A stretch of 51,159 nucleotides of DNA from contig DAQG01000037.1 of assembly GCA_002502785.1 (NCBI GenBank), forward strand, positions 1 to 51,159. Direction: 5' to 3'. Below the pieces are notes generated by a model. It was given only the letters and a program-made list of their open reading frames with translations, made no database searches and had not been told where the DNA came from. Positions 16,663 to 25,065 of this stretch are shown here, piece by piece. The translations under genes and the position numbers were made by a program. This DNA comes from Methanothrix harundinacea (GTDB lineage: Archaea > Halobacteriota > Methanosarcinia > Methanotrichales > Methanotrichaceae). How positions within the stretch are numbered: position 1 is the stretch's first letter; each line of letters begins with the position of its first letter.

Positions 16663-17703
16663 ATGATGGCGGCTGTGCTGGAGGCTCCCGGAAAGATGAC
16701 CCCCCGAGAGGTGGAGGACCCGGTCTGCCCCGATGGGGGACTGATCTTGAAAGTCGAAGCCTGCTCGATCTGCAGCACCGACGTCAAGATGCTGAGGCAT
16801 GGGCAGCGGGATCTGATCTATCCTCGGATTCTGGGCCACGAGATAGCGGGGGTTGTCCACGAAGCTGACTGCGTAGGCTCCAGAGTGGGAGAGAGGGTCC
16901 AGGCGTTCCCGGGGGTCTTTTGCGGAAGGTGCCCCTCCTGCAGGCGGGGTGCTGAAAACATGTGCGAACTGGTCCGGATCCTCGGCTTCAACCTGGACGG
17001 CGGGTTTGCGGAGTATCTCCAAATACCTGGCGATTCGGTCAGAAATGGCAGCGTCTTCCCCATACCCGACGGGGTGAAGTCTGAGGAGGCCACCCTCGCC
17101 GAGCCCCTAGCATGCTGCATCAACGCTCAGGAGCTGGCCGGGGTTGGTGAAGACGACTCGGTCCTCGTCTTCGGGGCGGGACCTGCGGGAAACCTTCACG
17201 CCATGCTCGCTCGCAAGAGGGGCGCCTCGATGGTGGCGATGGCTGAACCCCTCGAAGAGCGGGTCAATCTGGCCAGATCCACGGGGGCGGACCTGCTAGT
17301 CAATTCGAGAAAAGAGGATCTTCGGGTCCGAGCCGAGGAGGCGACCGACGGAAGGGGATTTGACGTCATAATCCTGGCCAGCCGGGATGTGGCCGTCGAC
17401 GATGACCTTCTCGCTCTTCTCGCCCCTCGGGGGAGATTATCCCTCTTTTCGGGTCTTCCCCGAAGTCTCGCGGCCCCGAGGCTGGATCTGAACCATCTCC
17501 ACTACAGGGAGAAACTCGTCGTCGGCTCGTATGGCTGCACCCCTGCCCAGAATAGGGGGGCTCTGGAGCTGATCTCCTCCGGGTCCTTTGACGCTGGCTG
17601 GCTGATCACAGAGAGGGTCTCCCTCGGCGAGATATCCAAGGGTATGGAGCATGCGGAGGGGCGCGAGGGTCTGAAGGCCGTGGTGACGGAGTTTGGCAGG
17701 TGA
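16663..17703 (+). CDS. zinc-dependent medium-chain dehydrogenase
   Basis: A 346-residue member of the MDR alcohol/polyol dehydrogenase family. Catalytic zinc ligands appear at Cys37 (SICSTD) and His59-Glu60 (GHE); the structural zinc is bound by Cys87, Cys90, Cys93 and Cys101. The NAD(P) motif is VFGAGPAGNL near residue 165. The order is closest to threonine/sorbitol-type dehydrogenases; substrate is not readable. GGAGG precedes ATG 16663. It is followed six bases later by the TrpD-like gene, with the ribosome site of that gene overlapping this stop, so they likely serve one pathway. Confidence 0.85.
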   Translation: MMAAVLEAPGKMTPREVEDPVCPDGGLILKVEACSICSTDVKMLRHGQRDLIYPRILGHEIAGVVHEADCVGSRVGERVQAFPGVFCGRCPSCRRGAENMCELVRILGFNLDGGFAEYLQIPGDSVRNGSVFPIPDGVKSEEATLAEPLACCINAQELAGVGEDDSVLVFGAGPAGNLHAMLARKRGASMVAMAEPLEERVNLARSTGADLLVNSRKEDLRVRAEEATDGRGFDVIILASRDVAVDDDLLALLAPRGRLSLFSGLPRSLAAPRLDLNHLHYREKLVVGSYGCTPAQNRGALELISSGSFDAGWLITERVSLGEISKGMEHAEGREGLKAVVTEFGR

Positions 17704-17709
17704 TCGGTT

Positions 17710-18822
17710 TTGGAAGATGCAATGAAGGCTTTTGGCACAAAGTTGAACCGGCTCATAAAGGGCGGCAGCCTCACAAGGCAAGAGGCGAAAGAGATGTTTT
17801 CCCAGGTGCTCTTAAACGAGCAGCCCGACGCTCATCAGGGGGCGTTTCTTGCGGCCATAACCGCCAAGGGGGCAACGCCCGACGAGATTGCGGGAAGTTG
17901 GGAGGCGATATACGAGCTTGACACCTTCAAGGTCTCTCCAGAGGTCTCTGGCGACCTCTTCGAGAACTGCGGGACCGGGATGGACGCGGTCGAGACCTTC
18001 AACATCAGCACGGCATCCTCGATCGTCGCGGCTGCCGCCGGCGTTCCGATGGCAAAGCATGGAGCAAGGGCGATAACCTCAAAGTGCGGGACCGTCGACA
18101 TACTGGAGGTTTTGGGGGTGGATGTGGAGGGCGATCCTTCTATCGTCCAGAAAAGCATCGAAGGTGCCGGGATAGGCATATTCAACGGGATGAGCCCCAG
18201 GGTCCATCCCGTAGGCCTCGGCAGGATCCTCTCCAAAATCAGGTTCGGAACGATCCTGAACATAGCCGGATCCCTCGCAAATCCGGCCATGCCCCGGTGC
18301 GGCCTTAGGGGCGTTTATTCGAAAGACCTGGTGGTCCCGATCGCCGAGGCTATGAGTGAGATCGGCTATTCGAGAGCGATGGTGGTCCACGGTCTCACCT
18401 TCGATGGCGAGAGGGGAATGGACGAGATATCGCCCTCCGGAAAGACCTTCGCTGCGGAAATTCTCCAAGACGGTCGGATCGAAACTTTTGAGCTCTCCCC
18501 AAGAGACTTCGGGGCGAAGCCGGTGGACGTGAGGCATCTTGCGCCCCGAGAAGATAGAGTCGAGGAGGCGGTGGAGCTTATAAGAGTCCTCTCCGGCGAA
18601 GAGAGAGGTCCAAAAGAGATGGCTGTCTCTATCAACTCTGCCCCGATCCTGTACATCGCCGGGAAGGTCGAGAATCTTTCGGAGGGGTTTTTGATCTCAA
18701 AGGAGATCATGCGATCCGGAAAGGCCCTGGAAAAGCTCGGCGAGTGGGTAAGGGCCCAAAACTCCGATCCCCTGGCCGGGGCCGAGAGGCTAGAATATTT
18801 GGTCGAGAGGGCCGCAAACTGA
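17710..18822 (+). CDS. anthranilate phosphoribosyltransferase-like protein
   Basis: A 370-residue protein of the TrpD / nucleoside phosphorylase family III fold: short N-terminal helical domain, then PRPP-binding motifs. The usual GTGGD is CGTGMD (residues 87-92), NIST is kept (98-101), and the KHGNR motif is KHGAR (116-120) followed by SKCGTVD. These changes suggest a TrpD paralogue acting on another aromatic or base. No other trp gene is adjacent. The start is probably TTG 17710, because AGGTGATC, matching the 16S tail, lies six bases upstream; an ATG at 17722 is the alternative. Confidence 0.75.
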   Translation: MEDAMKAFGTKLNRLIKGGSLTRQEAKEMFSQVLLNEQPDAHQGAFLAAITAKGATPDEIAGSWEAIYELDTFKVSPEVSGDLFENCGTGMDAVETFNISTASSIVAAAAGVPMAKHGARAITSKCGTVDILEVLGVDVEGDPSIVQKSIEGAGIGIFNGMSPRVHPVGLGRILSKIRFGTILNIAGSLANPAMPRCGLRGVYSKDLVVPIAEAMSEIGYSRAMVVHGLTFDGERGMDEISPSGKTFAAEILQDGRIETFELSPRDFGAKPVDVRHLAPREDRVEEAVELIRVLSGEERGPKEMAVSINSAPILYIAGKVENLSEGFLISKEIMRSGKALEKLGEWVRAQNSDPLAGAERLEYLVERAAN

Positions 18823-18882
18823 TCGCGGATCAAAAAGATCGTCTGTGGGACGGGTGGAAGGCAGGATTAGGCCCGAATCCCT

Positions 18883-19443
18883 TCATCCCGTTCCCGTCTC
18901 CTCCCTCGGTCCGATCTTCAAAACCCCCGAGACCTTTTCCAGGTACTGCTCCATGTAAGCGTCGCAGACCTCCCACTCGACGTCCACCTTGATTTCGGTC
19001 ATTATCTCCTGGAGCTGGACTTTAACCTGGTCCCAGGTATATTTGTTCTTGGATCTGCAAAGTTCCGTCATCAGACGGAGAGTGGGGACGAATATCTTCT
19101 TGAACTCAGACCTGATGAAGGCCATGAAGGGCTCAGATAAGTCCCTGTAGACGTAAGATCTCAGTTCCGCCAAAAGGTCGTACTGAGCCCGGCAGGGGTC
19201 GTCGTAAGGATCTTCTACATTGCGTTTCCAGTGCTCGCCCAGATTCTCGTATCCCTTTTTGATCATCTCGTCGACTCTGGCCCTGGCCTCGCCGTCGCCG
19301 ATCTCGGCCGCGAGCTTGTATCCTGTGAGCCGGAGCCTGAGGAGCTGTACCCTCCCTTCCTCAAAGGTGAGGTTCAGATGAAACCTGCCCAGGTAGTCGG
19401 CCATGTGGTCGAGTCTGGTCTCTGGATCGAAGGTGATTGCCAT
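18883..19443 (-). CDS. hypothetical protein (186 aa)
   Basis: A soluble, charged, mostly helical protein with no motif that I recognise. It contains several Trp/Tyr residues in helices (LGEHWKRNVEDPYDDP, YTWDQVKVQLQEIM) and a final acidic-amphipathic helix. ATG 19443 is chosen because the longer frame has an uncharacteristic Arg/Pro-rich extension and because a GGGGG/GTGATC ribosome-site-like stretch precedes it. It is divergent from the lipid prenyltransferase gene. Confidence 0.6.
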   Translation of the reverse strand: MAITFDPETRLDHMADYLGRFHLNLTFEEGRVQLLRLRLTGYKLAAEIGDGEARARVDEMIKKGYENLGEHWKRNVEDPYDDPCRAQYDLLAELRSYVYRDLSEPFMAFIRSEFKKIFVPTLRLMTELCRSKNKYTWDQVKVQLQEIMTEIKVDVEWEVCDAYMEQYLEKVSGVLKIGPREETGTG

Positions 19444-19679
19444 CCGATCACGCCCCCTCAGCTCAGGATGCACGCAAGGCCAGCCTTCCGGACTTGCTAT
19501 CGCTCGTCGATCTATCGAAGATTCGTGACCCATTCATATTCGGACTTATATATCTTCGCAGTTTAAGACCTTTGGCTTCGACAGAAAACGTGACGGCTTT
19601 GATGAGACAGCCTTCCCGTGGGCATAAATTTATCCGAAGACCGACCGTACGGCCTGGTTATCAGGAGGATTTCGAGGAG

Positions 19680-20501
19680 ATGGCACAAGTATTTTTTGAG
19701 ATCATGAGGCCCGGAAACTGTCTGATGGCAAGCCTAGCCGCCCTGATCGGGTTTCTGGTGGCGGACAATAGCCCCGAGCCCCTCACAGCGGTCCTGGTGG
19801 CGTTGGCGGTGTTCGCCGTGACGGGAGCTGGAAACGCCGTCAACGACTATTTCGACCGCGAGATTGACGCCGTCAACAGGCCCAGCCGGCCGATACCAAG
19901 CAATAGAATCAGCCCCCGCCGGGCCTTCGCCTGGTCGATCATCCTATTCGGCGCTGGGTGCCTATTTGCCCTCTTCATAAACCACCTCGCCCTAGCCATC
20001 GCCATCTTCAACTCGATCCTGCTATACCTCTACGCCCGAAACCTAAAGGTCACGCCATTTGCGGGAAACGTGGCAGTCGGGTACCTGACGGGTTCGACCT
20101 TCCTCTTCGGCGGAGCCGCGGGAAATGACATCAATATCACCCTGTTCTTATTTCTCCTGGCATCCCTGGCGACGCTCGCGAGAGAGATCGAAAAGGACAT
20201 CGAGGATGTGGCGGGCGATGTGGCCAGCGGCGCAAGGACGCTGCCGATCGTCATCGGCGAGAGAATGTCCTCTTTTCTCGCCGCCTCCTTCGTCGTCGCG
20301 GCCATCGTTCTGAGCTACCTTGCGCCCCTCGGCAGAGCGTACATCATGGCGGTCACCGTAGCAGACCTTCTTTTCCTCGCAGCTTTGGCGCGCATCCTGA
20401 AGGGCGAGGCCCCGAAGGCCCAGAAGATGCTCAAGGCAGGGATGGCGACGGCCCTCGCGGCCTTCCTGGTGGCGGCGGCTGCAGGGTTCGGGTATTTGTG
20501 A
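19680..20501 (+). CDS. UbiA-family prenyltransferase, probable DGGGP synthase
   Basis: Probably transfers the second geranylgeranyl group to geranylgeranylglyceryl phosphate, making the archaeal ether lipid core in the membrane. The 273-residue protein has eight to nine hydrophobic helices and both UbiA metal motifs: NDYFDREID (55-63) and a second Asp-rich loop DIEDVAGD (near 182). Length and motifs fit the archaeal enzyme. ATG 19680 has two ribosome-site-like purine stretches (AGGAGG at about 19663 and GAGGAG next to the start) and a TATA-like aaatttatcc about 50 bases upstream. Confidence 0.88.
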   Translation: MAQVFFEIMRPGNCLMASLAALIGFLVADNSPEPLTAVLVALAVFAVTGAGNAVNDYFDREIDAVNRPSRPIPSNRISPRRAFAWSIILFGAGCLFALFINHLALAIAIFNSILLYLYARNLKVTPFAGNVAVGYLTGSTFLFGGAAGNDINITLFLFLLASLATLAREIEKDIEDVAGDVASGARTLPIVIGERMSSFLAASFVVAAIVLSYLAPLGRAYIMAVTVADLLFLAALARILKGEAPKAQKMLKAGMATALAAFLVAAAAGFGYL

Positions 20502-20514
20502 GAAAGAACTAGGA

Positions 20515-20701
20515 TCAAAATCGCCGCCGCCAGAAATGCCACGATCTGCCGGGCACGGCGCTGGTACGGCCCCGCCCTCCGCATTTTGGGCATGTCTCCG
20601 TCTCCTCCAGCGGTTCTGTGCATATCGCTTTCAGGACGGTTATCGAGCCCTTTTCCTTTGCAGACCTCGCAGATCACCTCGTCGGGGATGAGAGCCACCA
20701 C
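20515..20701 (-). pseudogene. frame-disrupted DnaJ-type zinc-ribbon ORF
   Basis: Two CxxCxGxG motifs lie on the minus strand but in different frames. From GTG 20701 the first frame reads MVALIPDEV-ICEVCKGKG; after the A/G-rich run at about 20648-20657 the next frame (+1) reads SITVLKAICTEPLEETE then CPKCGGRGR and stops at 20515. Joining the frames gives a coherent four-cysteine ribbon of about 60 residues. It may be a pseudogene, a sequence error or a real frameshift. Confidence 0.4.
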
Positions 20702-20731
20702 CCATAAGTAAATTCTCGACGTCGGCTCAAT

Positions 20732-21322
20732 CTATGCCGTTGTCCACCTCGACATCCCTCGGCTGGCAATAGAATACAATATCGGAGACAGGACGGCGTT
20801 TGAAGCCATGGTCGGTATGCCCACCTTAAAGAGCGACGCGGTCACAAACGCCCCGAAGGTCAGCCTTCCATCGAGGACGGCCTCGGTTACGCCGGCGCCC
20901 CCTTTCGCCAGGTCTGGAAAAGACAAGATGCCGTAGTAGCTAGCGAGAACGAAGACCGAAAAGCTGACCGCGGTTGCCAGCAGGACAGCGATCGAGACCG
21001 AAGACGGTCGAAGCTCACCCTCTGCACCCCTCATTTTATCGGCGATTATCTTGCATGAGACGAGCCCTGCCCAGTGGGACGGTATGTTGGCCAACGGAAA
21101 GGGAGATGCAGTGGCGGTCATCAGCACCACTCCTGTCGTCAATCCCACTACGCTCGCCTCCAAAAGCGACATCCGGATCAACAGCACTATCAGGCAGTAG
21201 ACGGATATCGAGACCGCCGCCTGCAACTCGCCAGTAATCGATTCCGTAAACCTCATGAGAAAATGGACAATCCAGGAGAGGGCGATCAGCGCGCCGCAGA
21301 TAGCTGCCTCTTTCGCGTTCAT
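20732..21322 (-). CDS. hypothetical membrane protein, possibly ECF transporter S-component-like (196 aa)
   Basis: A hydrophobic protein with five to six helices. The layout, short helices separated by small loops with a conserved-looking ANIPSHWAGLVSCKI in the middle, recalls substrate-binding (S) subunits of energy-coupling factor transporters, but I see no diagnostic motif and no ATPase or T-subunit beside it. A TATA-like tttaaactata near 21366 precedes ATG 21322. Function is not known. Confidence 0.6.
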   Translation of the reverse strand: MNAKEAAICGALIALSWIVHFLMRFTESITGELQAAVSISVYCLIVLLIRMSLLEASVVGLTTGVVLMTATASPFPLANIPSHWAGLVSCKIIADKMRGAEGELRPSSVSIAVLLATAVSFSVFVLASYYGILSFPDLAKGGAGVTEAVLDGRLTFGAFVTASLFKVGIPTMASNAVLSPILYSIASRGMSRWTTA

Positions 21323-21461
21323 GTGAACCTACCACCCAGCGGTATCAGGACGTATGTTTATAGTTTAAATAGTAAGCGGGGTTAGCGCAGAACGGGGAGG
21401 GCGAGCCTCACCGAAGAATTCGCCCACTATCCTTAAATTGCCCTCGATCCCCGCGACTCGC

Positions 21462-23159
21462 TCACCTATGGGCGAAGTAGGCGACGATCTCGCCCTCGGC
21501 CACCGAATCGATCCGGACGAAGCCGTACCTCTCGAACTGGACGACCTGGTCGAGATCGTCCCTGATCCCGGCCTCGCCGATGCCGGTGTCGACGCCGTCT
21601 GGGCGCATCACCCGCACGGGTACGCCGTCCGTGGGGGCCCAGTGGATGATCCGAAGCTTCATCTCCTTCGCCTGATGAGGGTCGGTCCCGATGACCCGCG
21701 AACGGAGCGGATCTATGGCAACGATCTCGATGTTGCAGAGGTCTTTGAGCCGGAGTTTTCCGCCAGCCTTGAGATCTGTCACGTCGTCGCCCGAGACGAG
21801 GAGCTTCGATCCCGCCGGGATATCCCTAAATCCGAGGTTCAGGGTGGGGTGGAAGGGGGCTTTGGCGGCTTTGGGCACATTCCCCTCGACCTCCAATGGG
21901 ACAGGGTCCTTTACGAAAAAGCGCCTCTTCGCCTCAGGGTCGACGATCTTCCTGTTCTCGGCGTAGACGGAGTCCATGCTGATGCTGATGTCCGTCTCGC
22001 CGACCCCCAGGTCTATCATGAACTTTCTTAGCGCTTCTGCGCGGATGCCGCGCCGTCTCAACGCCCTGACCGTCGGCATCCTGGCATCGTCCCAGCCGGA
22101 GTACTCGCCGGCTTCCAGGGCGCGTCTCAGGGCGCTGGTGCTGAAGGAGCCGAACTGGTGGATCTTGATCCTGCCCCAGTGGATCGTCGTTGGGTACTCC
22201 CATCCCATGTGCTCGTAGAGGTACCTTTGCCTCCGCTCGCTGTCCATCAGGTCCTTCCCACGGATAATGTGGGTGACGCCCAGAAGGTGGTCCTCTACCC
22301 CGGATTCGAAGTCCAAAAGCGGCCAGACCCTGTACCTCTCGCCGACCCGTGGGTGATCTGCTGTCACGATCCTGAAGGCCGCCCAGTCCCGGAGAGCCGG
22401 GTCCTTGTGGACGATGTCCGTCTTGACCCTGAGGACCGCCTCGCCTGGCGCTAGGTTGCCGTTCATCATGTCCTTCCAGAGGGCCATATTCTCCTCGGGG
22501 CTCTGGCCCCTGTGAGGACATGGTTTGGCAGCGTCCTTCAGAGCCTTGAAGGATGCCTGGTCGCACCGGCAGACGTAGGCACCACCCCTTCGGATCAGCT
22601 CTCTAGCGATCTCGTAATATTTGGGCAGGCGGTCGCTGGCTATCACCACCTCGTCAGGGACTGAACCCAGCCATTTTGAGTCCTCGAGATACCAGCCGTA
22701 AGCTTCCAGCATCGGCCTCTTGTTTACGGGGTCGGTGTCGTCGAAGCGGAGGAGGAGCTTTCCGCCGTACCTCTTGACGTACTCGGAATTGATGATGATC
22801 CCTCTCGCGCTCCCGATGGTGGGCGGGCCGTTGGGGTTTGGGGCAAACCTCATGACCACGCCGCCCTTGGCTCCCTCAAGCCCCGGCAGCCCCTTGTCCG
22901 GCTCTTTTTTCACGCCTAGCTCTGCCAAGAGCTCCGGCGCGATCTCGGCGAGCCTCTTCTCCCAGTCCTCGGGGCTGGTCCTCGCCACCTCCGAGAGGAC
23001 CGAGGCGACAAGGGGCGAGACCTCTTTCGCCCTCGCCCGAAGCTCCGGGTGCTCACCCATCAGCTTTCCCATCACCGCGCCGACTTGGGGCGCGGCCCTG
23101 TACTTCACCGCGTTCTGAAGGGCGTACTTCTCTATGATCTCCCTGATATCGTCGGCCAT
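21462..23159 (-). CDS. gltX: glutamyl-tRNA synthetase (archaeal type)
   Basis: Attaches glutamate to tRNA-Glu, and in such archaea often also to tRNA-Gln as the first step of the amidotransferase route. The 565-residue class I synthetase has an archaeal N-terminal helical domain (1-100), the HIGH-equivalent PNPNGPPTIGSARG near residue 110, the GRCDQ-like zinc-region CRCDQASF..CPHRGQ, a KMSKS-equivalent FSTSALRRAL near 345, and a C-terminal beta-barrel anticodon-binding domain. It lies beside a NUDIX gene on the same strand, 29 bases downstream of it. Confidence 0.95.
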   Translation of the reverse strand: MADDIREIIEKYALQNAVKYRAAPQVGAVMGKLMGEHPELRARAKEVSPLVASVLSEVARTSPEDWEKRLAEIAPELLAELGVKKEPDKGLPGLEGAKGGVVMRFAPNPNGPPTIGSARGIIINSEYVKRYGGKLLLRFDDTDPVNKRPMLEAYGWYLEDSKWLGSVPDEVVIASDRLPKYYEIARELIRRGGAYVCRCDQASFKALKDAAKPCPHRGQSPEENMALWKDMMNGNLAPGEAVLRVKTDIVHKDPALRDWAAFRIVTADHPRVGERYRVWPLLDFESGVEDHLLGVTHIIRGKDLMDSERRQRYLYEHMGWEYPTTIHWGRIKIHQFGSFSTSALRRALEAGEYSGWDDARMPTVRALRRRGIRAEALRKFMIDLGVGETDISISMDSVYAENRKIVDPEAKRRFFVKDPVPLEVEGNVPKAAKAPFHPTLNLGFRDIPAGSKLLVSGDDVTDLKAGGKLRLKDLCNIEIVAIDPLRSRVIGTDPHQAKEMKLRIIHWAPTDGVPVRVMRPDGVDTGIGEAGIRDDLDQVVQFERYGFVRIDSVAEGEIVAYFAHR

Positions 23160-23188
23160 GCAAGCACCATCTCCTGCATGAAGATATC

Positions 23189-23578
23189 TTAAAGCTTCTC
23201 CAGCCCGTCCCGAACGATCTGGGCGTGGTCGAAGGCGAGGGGCGGAAGTTTTTCCGGGTCGAAGATCTCTGCAGATCTCGCGTCCGATCCTGCCGAAAGC
23301 GTCCCACTCCCCTCGGCGAGGTAGCAGATCGAGACGACGTGACCCCTTGGGTCGCGATCGGGCTTTGAGTACACCCCCACCAGCTTCAGGAGAGTGATCT
23401 CAAGGCCCGTCTCCTCCTTCGCCTCCCGTCGGGCCGCCTCCTCGACGGTCTCCCCCACCTCCACAAACCCCCCGGGAAGGGCGTAAAATCCTTGGTAGGG
23501 CGGGTTCTCCCTTCTTATCAACACGATGCCCCCATCGAAGAGGATGAGGGCGTCAGCAGCCAGCATAGGCGTCTTCAT
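23189..23578 (-). CDS. NUDIX hydrolase (129 aa)
   Basis: A compact single-domain NUDIX protein. The box is complete: GGFVEVGETVEEAARREAKEETGL (positions about 36-59), with the REAKEE metal-binding glutamates. Size and neighbouring residues (LPGGFVE, GVYSKPDRDPRGH) resemble ADP-ribose pyrophosphatase-type or house-cleaning NUDIX enzymes. I use ATG 23578 rather than GTG 23587. It is the upstream gene of the gltX transcript. Confidence 0.88.
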   Translation of the reverse strand: MKTPMLAADALILFDGGIVLIRRENPPYQGFYALPGGFVEVGETVEEAARREAKEETGLEITLLKLVGVYSKPDRDPRGHVVSICYLAEGSGTLSAGSDARSAEIFDPEKLPPLAFDHAQIVRDGLEKL

Positions 23579-23776
23579 GCAAACCACAACTTTTATATAG
23601 ACTTAAAGGCAGTGGCCTACCGAAAGGTTTATATTCGACAAATGCCGTAGGTCGGAATGGCAAAAGTCGATGGACTTAGTCTCCCTCCTTTACCCTACAT
23701 CCAATATCGACTTTTGCGCTCTTTTCTCTTTACAATCGTCCGTTCAATACGTTTTCAAGACGTTCGATCCGCACAT

Positions 23777-23786
23777 CAGATATACC
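23777..23786 (+). promoter_or_regulatory. TATA box for mfnE, leaderless start
   Basis: agatatacc lies about 25 bases before ATG 23807. This puts the transcript start at the initiation codon and argues against the longer open frame beginning at 23657. Confidence 0.55.
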
Positions 23787-23806
23787 TTGCAGGCCCAGAT
23801 GTTGCC

Positions 23807-24424
23807 ATGACCTTCTGCGTAATTAAGATTGGCGGAAGTCTGATCGCCGTCTCCAGAGAGATCGTGAAGGGGCTTGTGAGCCTCTCGCAGGAAGGCCACA
23901 CTTTTCTTGTGGTTCCTGGTGGCGGCCCCATGGCAGATCTGGTGAGAGATCTCTACCAGAGATATGATCTATCGGAGGAGACCGCTCACTGGATGGCGGT
24001 CCTGGCGATGGAAGAGTACGCTCACTTTCTGGCGGACGGCACGGGCGCGGCCCTGACATATGACATCTCAAAGCCCGACTCAGGGGTCGAGATTCTCCTC
24101 CCCTACCGTCCCCTGATGCAAGACGACTGGGGACTTGAGCACAGCTGGGATTATACATCCGACTCCGTCGCCGCCCTCGTCGCCTGGAGGCTTGCGGCCG
24201 ATTTCGTCAAAGCGACGGACGTCGATGGTGTGATTCTGGAGGGGGGGGTTGCAGTAGAGATCTCGGCAGGGTCCCTCATCGGAAAGAAGAGCTGCATCGA
24301 CCAGGGCGCTCTTCAGATTTTGAGGAGATCCGGCAATAGCTGCCTCGTCCTGAACGGAAGGGACCCGGACCGGTTCATCGCGTACTTGAAGACCAGGAGA
24401 GGCGGAACCCTTATAAGAGGGTGA
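23807..24424 (+). CDS. mfnE: amino acid kinase family protein, probable methanofuran kinase MfnE
   Basis: A 205-residue amino-acid-kinase-fold protein. The opening strand CVIKIGGSL, FLVVPGGGPMADLVRDLY and SEETAHWMAVLAME match MfnE, the enzyme that phosphorylates 5-(aminomethyl)furanmethanol phosphate in methanofuran assembly; the middle ATDVDGVIL is the nucleotide-side motif of the fold. Methanofuran carries the first one-carbon unit in methanogenesis. The family also includes UMP and aspartate kinases, which are longer or have different motifs. No other mfn gene is adjacent. Confidence 0.75.
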   Translation: MTFCVIKIGGSLIAVSREIVKGLVSLSQEGHTFLVVPGGGPMADLVRDLYQRYDLSEETAHWMAVLAMEEYAHFLADGTGAALTYDISKPDSGVEILLPYRPLMQDDWGLEHSWDYTSDSVAALVAWRLAADFVKATDVDGVILEGGVAVEISAGSLIGKKSCIDQGALQILRRSGNSCLVLNGRDPDRFIAYLKTRRGGTLIRG

Positions 24425-24500
24425 AGTGTTGGTCGGAGCGGTCCTGACGTAAGGGAAAGTATATACCCTGGGATCGATCAAAGCACGTAGAGAGAGTAAC

Positions 24501-24668
24501 ATGACTGAAAAATCAGACAGATGCATGTCATGCGGAGTAACGCTGATCGGGCCGGAGGGCGCCAGGTTCCCCTGCCCCAACTGTGGGGAGATAATTATGA
24601 GGTGCAACAAGTGCAGAAAGCAGAGCAACCCCTATACATGTCCTAGCTGCGGGTTTTTGGGGCCCTGA
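24501..24668 (+). CDS. small zinc-ribbon protein (55 aa, HVO_2753/DUF1610-like)
   Basis: A very short gene with eight cysteines in four CxxC pairs (CMSC, CPNC, CNKC, CPSC), enough for two zinc ribbons. The layout matches the conserved archaeal two-zinc-finger proteins (HVO_2753 type) predicted to bind RNA or ribosomes. The stop at 24666-24668 is nine bases from the aEF1B start, and this order is conserved in many archaea, implying a role in translation. ATG 24501 is the only suitable start. Confidence 0.85.
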   Translation: MTEKSDRCMSCGVTLIGPEGARFPCPNCGEIIMRCNKCRKQSNPYTCPSCGFLGP

Positions 24669-24677
24669 GGTGATAAT

Positions 24678-24944
24678 ATGGGGGAAGTTGCTGCTAAGCT
24701 GAAGATAATGCCCGAGGGCGCTGACGTTGACATGGAAAAGATGAAGGAGGACATAAAGTCCGTTCTTCCAGAAGGTGCGAGGCTTCACGGTTTCGCCGAA
24801 GAGCCGATCGCTTTCGGCCTGAAGGCGCTGATGGTGGCCGTGATTCTGGCGGAGGGCGTCACCGGGACCGAGGGGCTGGAAGCCGCCGTCGCCGGGGTGG
24901 AGGGCGTCCAGTCGGTAGAGGTTGAAGAGGTAGGGCTGCTCTGA
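24678..24944 (+). CDS. ef1b: translation elongation factor 1-beta (aEF1B)
   Basis: Nucleotide-exchange factor for aEF1A, recharging it with GTP. The 88-residue protein has the typical small ferredoxin-like fold with MGEVAAKLKIMPEG at the start, an acidic central helix, PIAFGLKALMVAVI and the terminal VEGVQSVEVEEVGLL. Length is exactly usual for the archaeal protein. It follows the zinc-ribbon gene by nine bases and is followed by tRNA-Ala. Confidence 0.93.
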   Translation: MGEVAAKLKIMPEGADVDMEKMKEDIKSVLPEGARLHGFAEEPIAFGLKALMVAVILAEGVTGTEGLEAAVAGVEGVQSVEVEEVGLL

Positions 24945-24970
24945 ACACCTCTTTTCACCGTTTTAATTGC

Positions 24971-25042
24971 GGGCTCGTAGATCAGGGGTAGATCGCTACC
25001 TTCGCAAGGTAGAGGCCGCGGGTTCGAATCCCGCCGAGTCCA
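24971..25042 (+). tRNA. tRNA-Ala (CGC)
   Basis: The acceptor stem gggctcg/cgagtcc contains the G3-U70 pair that marks alanine tRNA. The anticodon loop ttcgcaa, closed by ctacc/ggtag, shows anticodon CGC, and the T arm is gcggg-TTCGAAT-cccgc. The discriminator is A25042. No intron is present and CCA is not encoded. Confidence 0.95.
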
Positions 25043-25065
25043 TCGAGCCGATTTTCAAAGATCTC

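Noticed and set aside
20315..20701. Single 128-codon frame covering the zinc ribbon and the end of the lipid prenyltransferase
   Set aside because: The 3' half is the antisense of the prenyltransferase gene; only the first CxxCxGxG motif lies in this frame.
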